The notes: a model not told the origin generated them from the letters alone. Counted from the stretch's first letter, positions 1 to 8,815 are shown. The stretch is 64,000 nt of DNA from a bacterium 1XD21-13 (GCA_009917555.1 QZDX01000014.1:1-64000), one strand, 5' to 3'. Made by a program: numbers and translations.

Positions 1-55
1 GATAACCGAATAACTGCCAGGTATTGAATTTTCAAGGTGCATAGGCTAAATCTAT

Positions 56-721
56 GTGCGAAGTTTGAGTTATAAATATTTAGTTGCAAATTTTTTTGAA
101 TCTCTGCCATTCGATTTGGTTGACGGAATGATGAATAGATGTGAGCTGTTTATTATATTGCTTTCAGACAGGTTCCGTAAATTCTATCATACATATGAGT
201 ACTTAGAAGATGAAATATTAATAAAATTCTTTTACAGTATGGATTTAGATGAGTATCAAACTCTTACCACAATGGCAAAAAAGTATGGGATTGATTTTTT
301 CTATGTGAAATATAGAGATATATTTCTTGATGCAATAAAGGCTGCAATTATTGCATATATGGAGGATATTGAGCCGAGTGATTTTTATGGGGGCTATGAT
401 ATTAAAGATTTGTTGAATGAAAATATGATATTTAATGGTTGTTATAAGGAATTGAATAAAGAACCTGTTGTGCAAACCATATGTGAATGGATTAAAGATG
501 ATGTAGAGCAGGAAGTTGTTGGAATGATAGAAAATATTCCGCAAGATATATTAAAGGATATTGAAATTTTAAGAAGTACTATTGACATAGATACAAATGA
601 TGTGGACAATTTTGTAGAGAGCCATTTTGAACCGCCGGAGCTGGACTATGAGCCTCATGAGCAGGATTATGATTATGGCAATATTAGTGAGATGAGTATT
701 TTGGACTGTATTTTTAAATAA
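56..721 (+). CDS. Hypothetical protein, AT-rich
   Basis: This is a 221-codon frame opened by GTG just after a stop at 47-49; no good ribosome site is visible, so the true start may be elsewhere or the 5' end may be damaged. The protein is acidic, with several mostly helical segments and an Asp/Glu/Tyr-rich tail (residues about 190-215). I see no signal peptide, membrane span or family motif. The base composition is clearly more AT-rich than the genes that follow, which suggests transfer. The 100 bases after its stop hold a further short open stretch in another frame that ends inside the Nudix gene, so this may be the edge of a decayed accessory segment. Function unknown. Confidence 0.5.
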   Translation: MRSLSYKYLVANFFESLPFDLVDGMMNRCELFIILLSDRFRKFYHTYEYLEDEILIKFFYSMDLDEYQTLTTMAKKYGIDFFYVKYRDIFLDAIKAAIIAYMEDIEPSDFYGGYDIKDLLNENMIFNGCYKELNKEPVVQTICEWIKDDVEQEVVGMIENIPQDILKDIEILRSTIDIDTNDVDNFVESHFEPPELDYEPHEQDYDYGNISEMSILDCIFK

Positions 722-824
722 AATAAAGAATATGAAAGAAAAAGCTCATTATACGAAAAAGAAGTTTTAGCAGACGGAAAAGCTATCCCTGCAATTATTT
801 TTGATGAAATTCAGGAGAAGAACA

Positions 825-1226
825 ATGAGAACAGTGAGGGTCGCCGCCGCCGTGTTTTGTGATTCCTTTGCGGAAAAAAAGAAAATATTTGCCACAGCCA
901 GAGGCTACGGGGAATTTCAAGGACAGTGGGAATTCCCAGGCGGAAAGCTGGAGGCGGGTGAGACATCGAAGCAGGCGCTGATACGAGAGATTCGGGAGGA
1001 GCTTGCTGTTGAAATCGTCATAGGAGAGCCTATTGGAACCATAGAGTATGATTACCCGGCCTTTCATCTGAGCATGGACTGCTTTTGGTGCGAGATTTTA
1101 TCGGGCATCCCTTGCCTTAAAGAGGCCCAGGCTGCCAGGTGGCTCACCAGGGAAGAACTGTATGAGGTTCCGTGGCTTCCGGCAGATATAAGCCTTATCA
1201 GAGAAATAGAGAAGCAGATGTCTTAA
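825..1226 (+). CDS. (Deoxy)nucleoside triphosphate pyrophosphohydrolase, MutT-type Nudix
   Basis: This 133-residue protein carries a full Nudix box: GGKLEAGE at residues about 39-46, then REIREEL about 10 residues later, the Mg2+-binding glutamates being in the REIREE helix. The short single-domain form, the WEFPGGK motif and the length match MutT-like enzymes that clear oxidised nucleotides such as 8-oxo-dGTP. The start chosen is the ATG at 825, 7 bases after AGGAG at 813; the same frame can be extended upstream to a TTG but without a ribosome site. Substrate specificity is inferred from the family; other Nudix substrates are possible. It is transcribed alone, ahead of the biotin operon promoter. 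Confidence 0.88.
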   Translation: MRTVRVAAAVFCDSFAEKKKIFATARGYGEFQGQWEFPGGKLEAGETSKQALIREIREELAVEIVIGEPIGTIEYDYPAFHLSMDCFWCEILSGIPCLKEAQAARWLTREELYEVPWLPADISLIREIEKQMS

Positions 1227-1280
1227 AATAAGTTCAAGAGAGATGCTCAAAAACAGGGTATAAGAAAGAAAAAGAAAGAA

Positions 1281-1333
1281 TAGTTAACTAATTAATAAAA
1301 ATGGTTGACTATTTTTCCTTAACATGATATATT
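1281..1333 (+). promoter_or_regulatory. bioY promoter with BirA operator
   Basis: The half-sites TAGTTAAC (1281-1288) and GTTGACTA (1304-1311) are inverted copies differing at one base and separated by 15 bp, the arrangement of Firmicute BirA operators. The right half-site contains the -35 hexamer TTGACT (1305-1310). A -10 hexamer TATATT lies at 1328-1333 after 17 bp. Bound biotinyl-AMP-BirA would cover the -35 box and repress the biotin operon when biotin is plentiful. Confidence 0.85.
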
Positions 1334-1426
1334 TTGTCCTGGAAACAGATGGTATCAGGTATGAAGGAAATGCGAGCGGATGAGTTAGACTTTCCCCTTT
1401 AGATTTTCCTGTGCGGAGGACAAAAT

Positions 1427-1981
1427 TTGAGAAACCAAAAGACAAAAGACATGATTTTAAGCGCCATGTTCGTAGCGCTGATTTCCGTGGGAGCCTTTAT
1501 CAAGATTCCCATTCCGGTTGTTCCCTTTACATTGCAATATTTGTTTACCATGCTTGCAGGTCTGCTGCTTGGAAAGAGGCGGGGGAGCCTTGCTGTCTGT
1601 GTGTACGTAGCCCTTGGCCTTATGGGGCTTCCGGTCTTTGCCCAGGGAGGTGGATTCGGCTACATCTTTCAGCCAAGCTTTGGCTACATCATTGGATTTG
1701 CCGTAGGAGCCTATGTGACAGGGGCCATTGCTGGCCGAGCAAACAGACCCGGCTTTGGACTGCTTCTCTGTGCCAATTTTGCAGGGCTTGGGATCGTGTA
1801 TCTTTTTGGCATGGTGTATTATTATCTGATCAGCAATTTCTATCTGAACACTCCTTTGGGGATCTGGCCCCTGTTTTTGTACTGCTTTCTGTTGGCGGTT
1901 CCCGGTGACATTCTTTTATGTATTGCAGGGGCTGTTATTGGCAGGAGGATGATTCCGCTGGTGAGGGATGGAAAACTGTAG
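1427..1981 (+). CDS. bioY: Biotin ECF transporter S component BioY
   Basis: This 184-residue, very hydrophobic protein has about six membrane segments and BioY family signatures: IKIPIPVVPFTLQ near residue 26, LLLGKRRG near residue 47, and FAQGGGFGYIFQPSFGYIIGF near residues 70-90. BioY is the biotin-binding subunit of an energy-coupling-factor transporter and works with a shared ECF module, not in this window. The start is a TTG 6 bases after GGAGGA (1415-1420). It is the first gene after the BirA-controlled promoter, about 70 bp ahead of bioB, so uptake and synthesis are co-repressed. Confidence 0.93.
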   Translation: MRNQKTKDMILSAMFVALISVGAFIKIPIPVVPFTLQYLFTMLAGLLLGKRRGSLAVCVYVALGLMGLPVFAQGGGFGYIFQPSFGYIIGFAVGAYVTGAIAGRANRPGFGLLLCANFAGLGIVYLFGMVYYYLISNFYLNTPLGIWPLFLYCFLLAVPGDILLCIAGAVIGRRMIPLVRDGKL

Positions 1982-2050
1982 GTTGTTAGATGGAATATAA
2001 ATTTTCAATGCTATTTGTGCCTGAGTGGAACAAAAGAAACGGAGACTTGT

Positions 2051-3046
2051 ATGAATGAACTGCTTAAAAAAGAAGAACAAATGAATGTGGAAATCTTAGG
2101 GAATGAAGTGATACAGGGAAAACAGATTACCAGAGAGGAAGCTCACTGGCTCTACGGACAGCCCTTCAAGGAGTTGTGCCAGAAGGCAGATGAAATTCGT
2201 AGATTCTTCTGCTCCAACGGCTTCGACATCTGCACAATCATCAACGGAAAGAGCGGCCGCTGCTCGGAAAACTGCCGTTTTTGCGCCCAGTCTGCTCACA
2301 ATCACACAGGAGCTGAGGAATACCCTCTCTTATCCACAGAGGAAATTCTGGCCCAGGCCAAAAGAAATGAGGAACAGGGCGTGCTCCGCTATTCCATTGT
2401 GACCTCCGGGAAACGTCTGTCAGACAGAGAGGTGGACCAGATGTGTGAGGCTGTGGAGCAGATTCGCAGGGAAATAAACATAGGCGTGTGTATTTCCTTT
2501 GGACTTCTTGAGGAAGAGCAGTATCGAAGGCTGAAGGAGGCCGGGGTCACAAGAGTCCACAACAATCTTGAGACCTCGCGGCGCAATTTTCCAAATGTGT
2601 GCACCACTCACACCTTTGAGGACAAAATCAATGCCATTGAAGCCGCCCAGGCTGCGGGACTTTCTGTGTGCAGCGGCGGTATTATGGGACTTGGGGAGAC
2701 GGTTGAAGATCGGATTGATATGGCATTTACCCTGCGGGAGCTGGGAATCAAGAGTGTGCCGGTCAATATGCTGAATCCCATTCCGGGAACACCCTTTGCG
2801 CACAATCGAAGATTGACCAAGGAGGATATGTGCCGTATCGTGGCAGTTTACCGTTTTATCCTGCCGGATGCCTCCATCCGTCTTGCCGGAGGCCGGGGAC
2901 TTCTTGGAGACAAGGGCGAAAGCTGCTTTCAGTCAGGGGCAAATGCGGCTATTTCCGGTGATATGCTGACCACTGCAGGCATTACAGTGGAGACGGACAT
3001 GAGACTTTTGAAGGAGCTGGGATACGAGGTGAGGTATGGAAAATGA
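2051..3046 (+). CDS. bioB: Biotin synthase
   Basis: BioB is the radical SAM enzyme that inserts sulfur into dethiobiotin. The CxxxCxxC motif that holds the SAM [4Fe-4S] cluster is seen as CSENCRFC at about residue 72, followed by AQSAHN, and later the family motifs NLETS, GGIMGLGE and NPIPGTP. Length (331 residues) is normal. The start is the ATG at 2051, with GGAG 6 bases upstream; an upstream extension to 2015 is open but lacks a ribosome site. It overlaps bioD by 4 bases (ATGA), showing translational coupling. Confidence 0.97.
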   Translation: MNELLKKEEQMNVEILGNEVIQGKQITREEAHWLYGQPFKELCQKADEIRRFFCSNGFDICTIINGKSGRCSENCRFCAQSAHNHTGAEEYPLLSTEEILAQAKRNEEQGVLRYSIVTSGKRLSDREVDQMCEAVEQIRREINIGVCISFGLLEEEQYRRLKEAGVTRVHNNLETSRRNFPNVCTTHTFEDKINAIEAAQAAGLSVCSGGIMGLGETVEDRIDMAFTLRELGIKSVPVNMLNPIPGTPFAHNRRLTKEDMCRIVAVYRFILPDASIRLAGGRGLLGDKGESCFQSGANAAISGDMLTTAGITVETDMRLLKELGYEVRYGK

Positions 3047-3750
3047 GTAAGGTGCTGTTTGTCATCGGAACAGGGACAGATATGGGAAAGACCTATGTTT
3101 CCGGTCTGATGGTAAAGAAATTGAGGGAGAGCGGAAGCAGTGCTGCCTACTATAAAGCAGCTATGAGCGGCAATGAGCGGAGTGGGGACGGAAGTCTGAT
3201 CCCTGGCGATGCCTGCTTTGTGAAGGAGGCATCCGGAATCAGCCAGCCCTTGGAGGAAATGTGTCCTTATATTTATGAGACGGCTGTCTCGCCTCACCTT
3301 GCCTCCAGAATAGAGGGCAATCCGGTTCGGATGGAAGTGGTGCTTGAGGGCTTTCGGAGGGTCTTAAGCAGCTATGAGTATATTACCCTTGAGGGCTCCG
3401 GAGGGATTCTGTGTCCCATTTGTTTTGATGAAGGAGAGCTTTGGCTTCCCGATGTGATAAAGGCGTGCGGCGCAGGCTGTCTGTTGGTTGCGGATGCCGG
3501 TCTGGGCACCATTAACAGTGTGGGGCTGACTGCATTTTATATGAAGGAGCATGGGATTCCGCTGAAGGGAATTATTTTTAACCATTATCAGCCGGGGAAT
3601 GTGATGCAGGAGGACAATTTGAACATGTGTGAGCACCTGACCGGAGTAAAGGTGGTTGCCTGTGTTCAGGAAGGTGACACGGAGCTTCGGATTTCTGCGG
3701 AGGATTTGAAAAGGCTGTATGATTTAACGGATGGAAATCCTTCCGAATAA
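3043..3750 (+). CDS. bioD: Dethiobiotin synthetase
   Basis: BioD closes the ureido ring of 7,8-diaminopelargonate with CO2 and ATP to give dethiobiotin. The N-terminal P-loop GTGTDMGKTYVSG (residues 8-20) is the BioD signature, followed by a conserved region around EGSGG (about 119-123). At 235 residues it is of usual size. The start overlaps the bioB stop and lies in the same operon as bioY, bioB and bioA. Confidence 0.95.
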   Translation: MSKVLFVIGTGTDMGKTYVSGLMVKKLRESGSSAAYYKAAMSGNERSGDGSLIPGDACFVKEASGISQPLEEMCPYIYETAVSPHLASRIEGNPVRMEVVLEGFRRVLSSYEYITLEGSGGILCPICFDEGELWLPDVIKACGAGCLLVADAGLGTINSVGLTAFYMKEHGIPLKGIIFNHYQPGNVMQEDNLNMCEHLTGVKVVACVQEGDTELRISAEDLKRLYDLTDGNPSE

Positions 3751-3799
3751 AGATGTGCAAAGCAGAATATTGCAAAACTGAAATAGCAGGAGAATGAAA

Positions 3800-4999
3800 A
3801 TGATTTGGTATCCATACGAGCAGATGAAAACTATGAAAGAACCCTATAAAATCATAGACGCGGAAGGCGTCTATCTCTATACAGAGGACCAGAAGCTGAT
3901 AGATTCCGTATCCTCCTGGTGGAGTGTTATACACGGCTACAAGCACCCTGAGCTCAACCAGGCGATTATATCCCAGGTGGAGCGCTTTTCACATGTGATG
4001 CTGGGGGGCCTGACCCATGAGCCGGTGCAGAAGCTGGCCGAAAAGCTGAAGGATTTCCTTCCCGGCGATTTGAATTACTCCTTTTTCTCCGATTCCGGCA
4101 GTGTGGCGGTAGAGGTGGCTCTGAAAATGGCCCTGCAGTATTATGTGAACCGAGGTCAGGATCAGCGCACCATGATCCTTGCCTTGAACCATGCGTATCA
4201 CGGCGACACCTTCAAGACCATGGAGGTGGGGGATGACGAGGATTATCATTTTGTCCTCAATGCCTATGGCCCCAGCAGATATGTGATTCACATTCCCTCA
4301 GAAATCCACGCCTTAGAGCAGGCATTTGAAAAATACCACAGCCGGCTGAACTGCTTTATCGCAGAGCCGCTCCTTCAGGGGGCAGGCGGAATGCGGATGT
4401 ATGATATTTCCTTTTTAAAACGAGCCAGAGAGCTCTGTGACAAATACGGCGTTTTGCTGATATTTGACGAGGTGGCAACAGGCTTTGGCCGTACCGGAAA
4501 CCGGTTCGCATCGGATCGGGTTCTGCCGGACATTCTGGTTCTTGGAAAGGCCCTGACCGGAGGCTATATCGGCCATGCGGTTACCGTTGCCAATGAGAAG
4601 GTATTCCAGGGCTTTTATGATGACAACCCGGACCACGCCCTGATGCATGGACCTACCTTCATGGGAAATGCCCTGGCCTGCAGTGTGGCGCTGAAATCCA
4701 TCGAGCTCTTTGAGACCCAGGATTACATGGCGAAAATCCGCCGGATTGAGGAAATCACACGGCGGGAAATGGCCGGATTTGCTGACAAGCGGATAGAGGA
4801 GGTTCGGATTATGGGTGGCTGTGTCTGTGTGGAGGTAAAGGATTCCCAGGTGCTTCAGGGGTATCAGCAGTTTGCCTATGAGCGCGGCGTGTTCAGCAGG
4901 CCCTTTTTGAAATATCTCTATGCCATGGTTCCCTATGTTATTTCTGAGGATGAACTGGTGAAGGTGTTAGGGACTATGAAGGAGTGGTTTGCCAGATAA
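3800..4999 (+). CDS. bioA: Adenosylmethionine-8-amino-7-oxononanoate aminotransferase
   Basis: BioA moves an amino group from S-adenosylmethionine to KAPA, giving 7,8-diaminopelargonate. It is a class-III PLP aminotransferase: the SSWWSVIHGYKHPELN stretch near residue 38 is typical of BioA, FDEVATGFGRTG (about 221-232) carries the PLP-contacting Asp, and LGKALTGGY (about 250) carries the Schiff-base lysine. At 399 residues it is slightly short for the family. The ATG at 3800 is chosen over the one at 3794 because AGGAG at 3788-3792 is then 7 bases away. It is the last gene of the operon, which lacks bioF, bioC/H or bioW. Confidence 0.94.
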   Translation: MIWYPYEQMKTMKEPYKIIDAEGVYLYTEDQKLIDSVSSWWSVIHGYKHPELNQAIISQVERFSHVMLGGLTHEPVQKLAEKLKDFLPGDLNYSFFSDSGSVAVEVALKMALQYYVNRGQDQRTMILALNHAYHGDTFKTMEVGDDEDYHFVLNAYGPSRYVIHIPSEIHALEQAFEKYHSRLNCFIAEPLLQGAGGMRMYDISFLKRARELCDKYGVLLIFDEVATGFGRTGNRFASDRVLPDILVLGKALTGGYIGHAVTVANEKVFQGFYDDNPDHALMHGPTFMGNALACSVALKSIELFETQDYMAKIRRIEEITRREMAGFADKRIEEVRIMGGCVCVEVKDSQVLQGYQQFAYERGVFSRPFLKYLYAMVPYVISEDELVKVLGTMKEWFAR

Positions 5000-5016
5000 G
5001 TTTGCGGAAAAAATTC

Positions 5017-5064
5017 CTGCTGCTCCTGTGCCAGAGAATGGAAAATATGGAGCAGCAGCTTTTC
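5017..5064 (+). terminator. Rho-independent terminator after bioA
   Basis: CTGCTGCTCC (5017-5026) pairs perfectly with GGAGCAGCAG (5049-5058), followed by CTTTTCTT. The 22-base loop is long, but the position, just behind the bioA stop, fits the end of the biotin operon. Confidence 0.6.
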
Positions 5065-5283
5065 TTAAAAAATTGTGAATAATTGTAAAAAGCATTGCAT
5101 TTTTGATAAAATATGTTAAACTGAATACGTTATAAAAGAGATCGGTAAAAAAAGACGCTGATTTCAGAAATTTCATAGGAAAACAATTCCGTTTTCCCAT
5201 TCCCATGATGACAAAAAAGAATCGAAAGAGAGAGAGTGATGCCTATGATTGCTGTTTTCAGCCTTGCAGGATAAAAAGGAAAA

Positions 5284-5709
5284 CCGTATAATGAAAGGAG
5301 AACAAAATGCCGTAGGCTGCAGGAATATGCCGAATTCATCGGAAAGATTCGGGAAAACCTTCAAAGGGGAATGCTTCTGGAAAAGGCCGTAGAGAGAGCT
5401 ATGGAATACTGCTTGTCCCATGGAATCCTAACGGACATTTTGCGGAAAAGTCAAATGGAGGTGCGTAGTATGCTGTTGGAGGAGTATGATGAGAAGGCGG
5501 AGCGGGAGTATCTCAAAAAGGAAAGCCTGGAACAAGGAATACAACAAGGAATGGAACAGGGGATTACCCTTGGAAACTTTGAAATGCTCGCATCCTTGGT
5601 AGAGGATGGAACTTTATCCATGGAGCAGGCGGCAACACGGATGAAGGATAAAAAAGAAGAATTTATTCTATGGTATCAGGAAGAGAAGAAAAAGCGGCAC
5701 TCTGACTGA
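5284..5709 (+). pseudogene. C-terminal remnant of Rpn/PD-(D/E)XK nuclease family protein
   Basis: The frame opens after a stop without a start or ribosome site and reads YNERRTKCRRLQEYAEFIGK, then continues through a helical region (AVERAMEYCLSHGILTDIL) and a charged tail ending in repeated EQGIQQGMEQG. This is the C-terminal part seen in the Rpn/transposase-like PD-(D/E)XK proteins common in Clostridia; the N-terminal nuclease core is absent. Translation from the ATG at 5371 would give only 112 residues. I therefore read it as the tail of a decayed gene, not a working nuclease. Confidence 0.7.
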
Positions 5710-5754
5710 TAATGGGGGTGCTAGCGCCTGAAAATGAAAGGAATGGAGCTTGCT

Positions 5755-6966
5755 ATGATACTGAGCGTCAGCAGGAGAACGGACATTCCCAACTATTATG
5801 CGGACTGGTTTTATAACCGGATTAGGGAAGGATTTCTGTACGTGAGAAATCCCTTCAACCCCCATCAAATCAGCAGGATTCCCCTGGGACCGGAAGTGGT
5901 GGACTGCATCGTATTCTGGACCAAGAATCCGGAGAATATGCTTGACCGATTAAGAGAATTAAAGGATTATTCCTTCTATTTTCAATTTACACTGACAGGG
6001 TATGGCAAGGATATGGAGCCGGGAATTCCCCATAAGCGGAGGCATATGCTGGAGGTATTCAGGAGGCTTTCGGCGCAAATCGGAGCGGACAGGGTGGTGT
6101 GGCGGTACGATCCCATTTTATTCAACAGCGTGTATACGCCAGAATATCATCGGAAGGCGTTTGAGGAAATCGCCGGGAGTCTGGAGGGGTATACATACAA
6201 GGCAATCATCAGCTTTGTAGATTTCTATGCAAAGGCAAAGGGGAGGATGAAGGACCTGGATATTCAGGTGCCCCCGGAGGAAGAGATGGTATCGCTGGCC
6301 AAAGGCCTGGCGGACATTGCAGGAAAACACCGCATGTCCATAGAAGCCTGTGCGGAGCCGATTGATCTAAAGAAGGCCGGTATAAACCCCGGAAGCTGTA
6401 TTGACCAGGTGCTGATTGAAAAAATTATCGGCTGTAAAATAGAGGGAAATAAGGACAAGAATCAAAGAGAAGCCTGCGGCTGCCTGGAGAGCATTGAGGT
6501 GGGAACCTACAACACCTGTAAAAATGGGTGCCGTTATTGCTATGCCAATGGAAGCAGTGAGCAGATAAACAGAAACACGGCATTGTATGATGTAAACGCC
6601 CCTCTGCTGTGCGGCAGAATCGGCCCGGAGGATGTTGTGACGGAGCGGAAGGTAAAATCCCTGAAGGTTAGGCAGATGGAGCTTTTTGAGAGAAATGTTG
6701 CTGGCGACCTTCAAAAGATCCCTGGCATAGGCGCCAATATGGAACAGCACCTCAATAACATCGGAATCCGATGCATTGCGGATTTAAAGGGAAGGGACCC
6801 GGAAGAGCTGTACCACCTGGACTGTCTGAAAAAAGGCTTCCAGGATGACAAATGCGTTCTCTATGTGTTCCGATGTGCGGTGTATTTTGCAGAGCATGAG
6901 CAGCACGATCCGGAAAAATTGAAATGGTGGTACTGGAAGGACAGAGACTACCCGGAAAATGAGTAA
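5755..6966 (+). CDS. DUF1848 protein fused to Cdd1-like helix-hairpin-helix domain
   Basis: Residues 1 to about 300 form a DUF1848 domain: it begins MILSVSRRTDIPNYYADWF, contains VVWRYDPILF near residue 118, and ends with a cysteine cluster, CGC at 241-243 and CX3CX2C at 255-262, a spacing used by radical SAM enzymes to hold an iron-sulfur cluster. Residues about 315-403 match the Cdd1 (pathogenicity locus) family: LQKIPGIGANMEQHLNNIGI is a helix-hairpin-helix, followed by DPEELYH, DDKCVLYVFRCAVYF and WWYWKD. The ATG at 5755 is chosen because GGAG lies 6 bases upstream. It converges on a DNA glycosylase gene 12 bp away. The activity is unknown; a nucleic-acid-linked radical reaction is only an inference. 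Confidence 0.8.
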   Translation: MILSVSRRTDIPNYYADWFYNRIREGFLYVRNPFNPHQISRIPLGPEVVDCIVFWTKNPENMLDRLRELKDYSFYFQFTLTGYGKDMEPGIPHKRRHMLEVFRRLSAQIGADRVVWRYDPILFNSVYTPEYHRKAFEEIAGSLEGYTYKAIISFVDFYAKAKGRMKDLDIQVPPEEEMVSLAKGLADIAGKHRMSIEACAEPIDLKKAGINPGSCIDQVLIEKIIGCKIEGNKDKNQREACGCLESIEVGTYNTCKNGCRYCYANGSSEQINRNTALYDVNAPLLCGRIGPEDVVTERKVKSLKVRQMELFERNVAGDLQKIPGIGANMEQHLNNIGIRCIADLKGRDPEELYHLDCLKKGFQDDKCVLYVFRCAVYFAEHEQHDPEKLKWWYWKDRDYPENE

Positions 6967-6978
6967 GAAAATATAATG

Positions 6979-7800
6979 CTATTGATACCTCCCCTTATGC
7001 TGCTGTGCATAATAAAACATATACTGCTGCATAATCCCGGCCACATCCCCGTAGCCGGGAAACGGCGTCTGCCCCTGGTATTCCTGATCAATCACCTTTT
7101 TGATCCAGGTATCCACAGGAGCCAGGGAGGTTCGGCCATAAGAAAAAAGTGCAATACAGTTGGCCACCTTATCCCCCACGCCCCGGACAGATTTTAAGGC
7201 ATGAAACAGGGCCATATCATCATAGACGCTGATTTTATCCAGATCAAGCCGGCCGCCATACACCTTATCAATGGCATCCAGAATATAGGAGGTACGGTAT
7301 CCAAGCCGGAACTGATCCAGATCCTTGGAGGTTATCCGGCACATCTGAGCCGGTGAGGGAAACAGGTGGACAGTCTCGTAATCTGTTTTCACAGCATCCC
7401 CAAAGCTCTGAGCAATTCCCTCAACTGCCTTCTTGATAGAAGGGATGGTTCTCTGCTGGGAGATAATAAAGGTAATCATCATTTCCCAGGGCTCCTGCCG
7501 AAGAATGCGAAGGCCCAAGCCGCTGTCCGCCGCCTGCTTCATATAAGAATCTGTGTCCGGAATTTTCCGGCGTATCTCCTGGTAGCTGCGATCCAGATGA
7601 AAATAGGCATGCCAAAGATCCTGCCACTGATCTTCTGAACAGCTAATTTCGTAGAAGCCGTTTTCCGTCTGCTTTATGTAAAGAACATTTTCGCCTGTAA
7701 TAAAGCGGTACATTCCGTCAGAAAAGACCTTCACCCGAAAGCACTGCCCGCTGTCAGCTATTTTCTGTAAATTAAAATCATCGGTGATTTTTATATTCAT
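6979..7800 (-). CDS. 8-oxoguanine DNA glycosylase/AP lyase, OGG1 family
   Basis: This 273-residue protein has an OGG-type N-terminal domain (SGQCFRVK, residues 17-24) followed by an HhH-GPD fold. The hairpin VRGVGDKVANC carries the expected catalytic lysine at 211, and LAPVDTWIKK carries the catalytic aspartate at 230. SQQRTIPSIKK corresponds to the SSNNNI segment of human OGG1. The enzyme should remove 8-oxoguanine from DNA. It stands alone and is convergent with the DUF1848 gene. Confidence 0.92.
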   Translation of the reverse strand: MNIKITDDFNLQKIADSGQCFRVKVFSDGMYRFITGENVLYIKQTENGFYEISCSEDQWQDLWHAYFHLDRSYQEIRRKIPDTDSYMKQAADSGLGLRILRQEPWEMMITFIISQQRTIPSIKKAVEGIAQSFGDAVKTDYETVHLFPSPAQMCRITSKDLDQFRLGYRTSYILDAIDKVYGGRLDLDKISVYDDMALFHALKSVRGVGDKVANCIALFSYGRTSLAPVDTWIKKVIDQEYQGQTPFPGYGDVAGIMQQYMFYYAQQHKGRYQ

Positions 7801-8127
7801 GTATGTTCCTTCTATTTTCCTTATACTTTACCAGATAAAGTCCACCTGTCCTGTAAAAGAATACATTATGGTGTACCTATAGGATATAGTAACACAACTT
7901 CTGTCACATGAATACTGATATTTACTGCAGACCTTGAACATTTTATGCTATACTATAAGAAATCTTCCCCCCAATCTCCATAACAACACAGCCTTCCTCC
8001 GCCAATATTGTTCTAACTTTTGGTTAAGCTATAAAGGAGCAGCCTTAGCTTTATGCTACACAATCAAAAGGCATAAAGCCATAACAGAGCAAAGTAAGCA
8101 TTTCACGGAAAAGGAAGGAGAAGCCAT
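7801..8127. other. Intergenic region between glycosylase and pseudogene
   Basis: This AT-rich stretch separates two divergent genes. An open frame from 7934 lacks coding character. A TATACT-like hexamer near 7950 could be the old promoter of the pseudogene at 8128, but no well-spaced -35 is visible. I see no RNA gene or repeat. Confidence 0.4.
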
Positions 8128-8434
8128 ATGTGTACAGCCATTACCTATAAGACAAAGGATTTCTATTTTGGACGCACCCTGGATTATGATTTTTCTTACG
8201 GCGAGGAAATCGCAATCACCCCTCGATGCTATCCCCTGCCCCTGAGACATATGGAAAGCCTGGGTCGCCACTATGCCATCATCGGCATGGGCGCCATAGG
8301 ATCATCAGATAACGGCTGTGGATATGCACCAGGAAAATCTGGACAGCTCAGCGCTGATCCGGTATCCGCTGGTACAGGGAGAGCAGATCAGGCACCAGAA
8401 TTGCCCTAATCCCCAAGAGAAAGGAGCCATTTGA
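8128..8434 (+). pseudogene. Choloylglycine-hydrolase-like gene with internal deletion
   Basis: The first 55 or so codons (MCTAITYKTKDFYFGRTLDYD) are the N-terminus of a linear-amide Ntn hydrolase of the bile salt hydrolase/penicillin V acylase family, with the nucleophile Cys2. After about 8293 the homology stops in this frame, and the next frame (+1) reads QITAVDMHQENLDSSALIRY then PLVQGEQIR, the usual C-terminus of the same family, ending with TGA at 8432-8434. About 240 codons are missing and the two ends are out of frame, so the gene is dead. The ribosome site (AAGGAGAAGCCAT before the ATG) is intact. Confidence 0.82.
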
Positions 8435-8815
8435 ATGAACCAGGACATTTTACTCTTTTTTGACAAGCACCCGGAGGCCCTGCCCTTGTATGAGGCCCTG
8501 GAGGAGAAGATTTTGTCGGAAATAGAGGACGTCACAGTTAAGGTACAGAAAACACAGATTTCTTTTTCCAATAAGCACAATTTTGCCTTTGTCTCCTTTC
8601 TGCCTGTGCGCAAGGCAAAGGAGCGGCCGGATATCTACATTGTAGTGACCTTTGGCTTGGGCTATCGGAAGGAATCCCCCCGAATTGATGTGGCTGTGGA
8701 GCCTTACCCCAACCGCTGGACCCACCATATGCTGATTTCTAAGCCAGAGGAGATTGATGATGAGCTGATGGAATGGATCAGAGAGGCCAGTATTTTTTCA
8801 GCAGGTAAGTGGTAA
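8435..8815 (+). CDS. DUF5655 domain protein
   Basis: The 126-residue protein matches DUF5655 over its full length: PLYEALEEKILSEI, VKVQKTQISFSNKHNFAFVS, VTFGLGYRKESPRI and EPYPNRWTHHM are the characteristic stretches. The domain's function is not known; it is also found attached to nucleases and DUF4287 proteins. AAAGGAG lies 8 bases before the ATG, directly after the pseudogene stop. No signal peptide or membrane segment. Confidence 0.85.
   Translation: MNQDILLFFDKHPEALPLYEALEEKILSEIEDVTVKVQKTQISFSNKHNFAFVSFLPVRKAKERPDIYIVVTFGLGYRKESPRIDVAVEPYPNRWTHHMLISKPEEIDDELMEWIREASIFSAGKW

Noticed and set aside
1411-1908. 165-codon plus-strand frame over bioY
   Set aside because: It is in a different frame from the membrane protein BioY, which fits the family fully.
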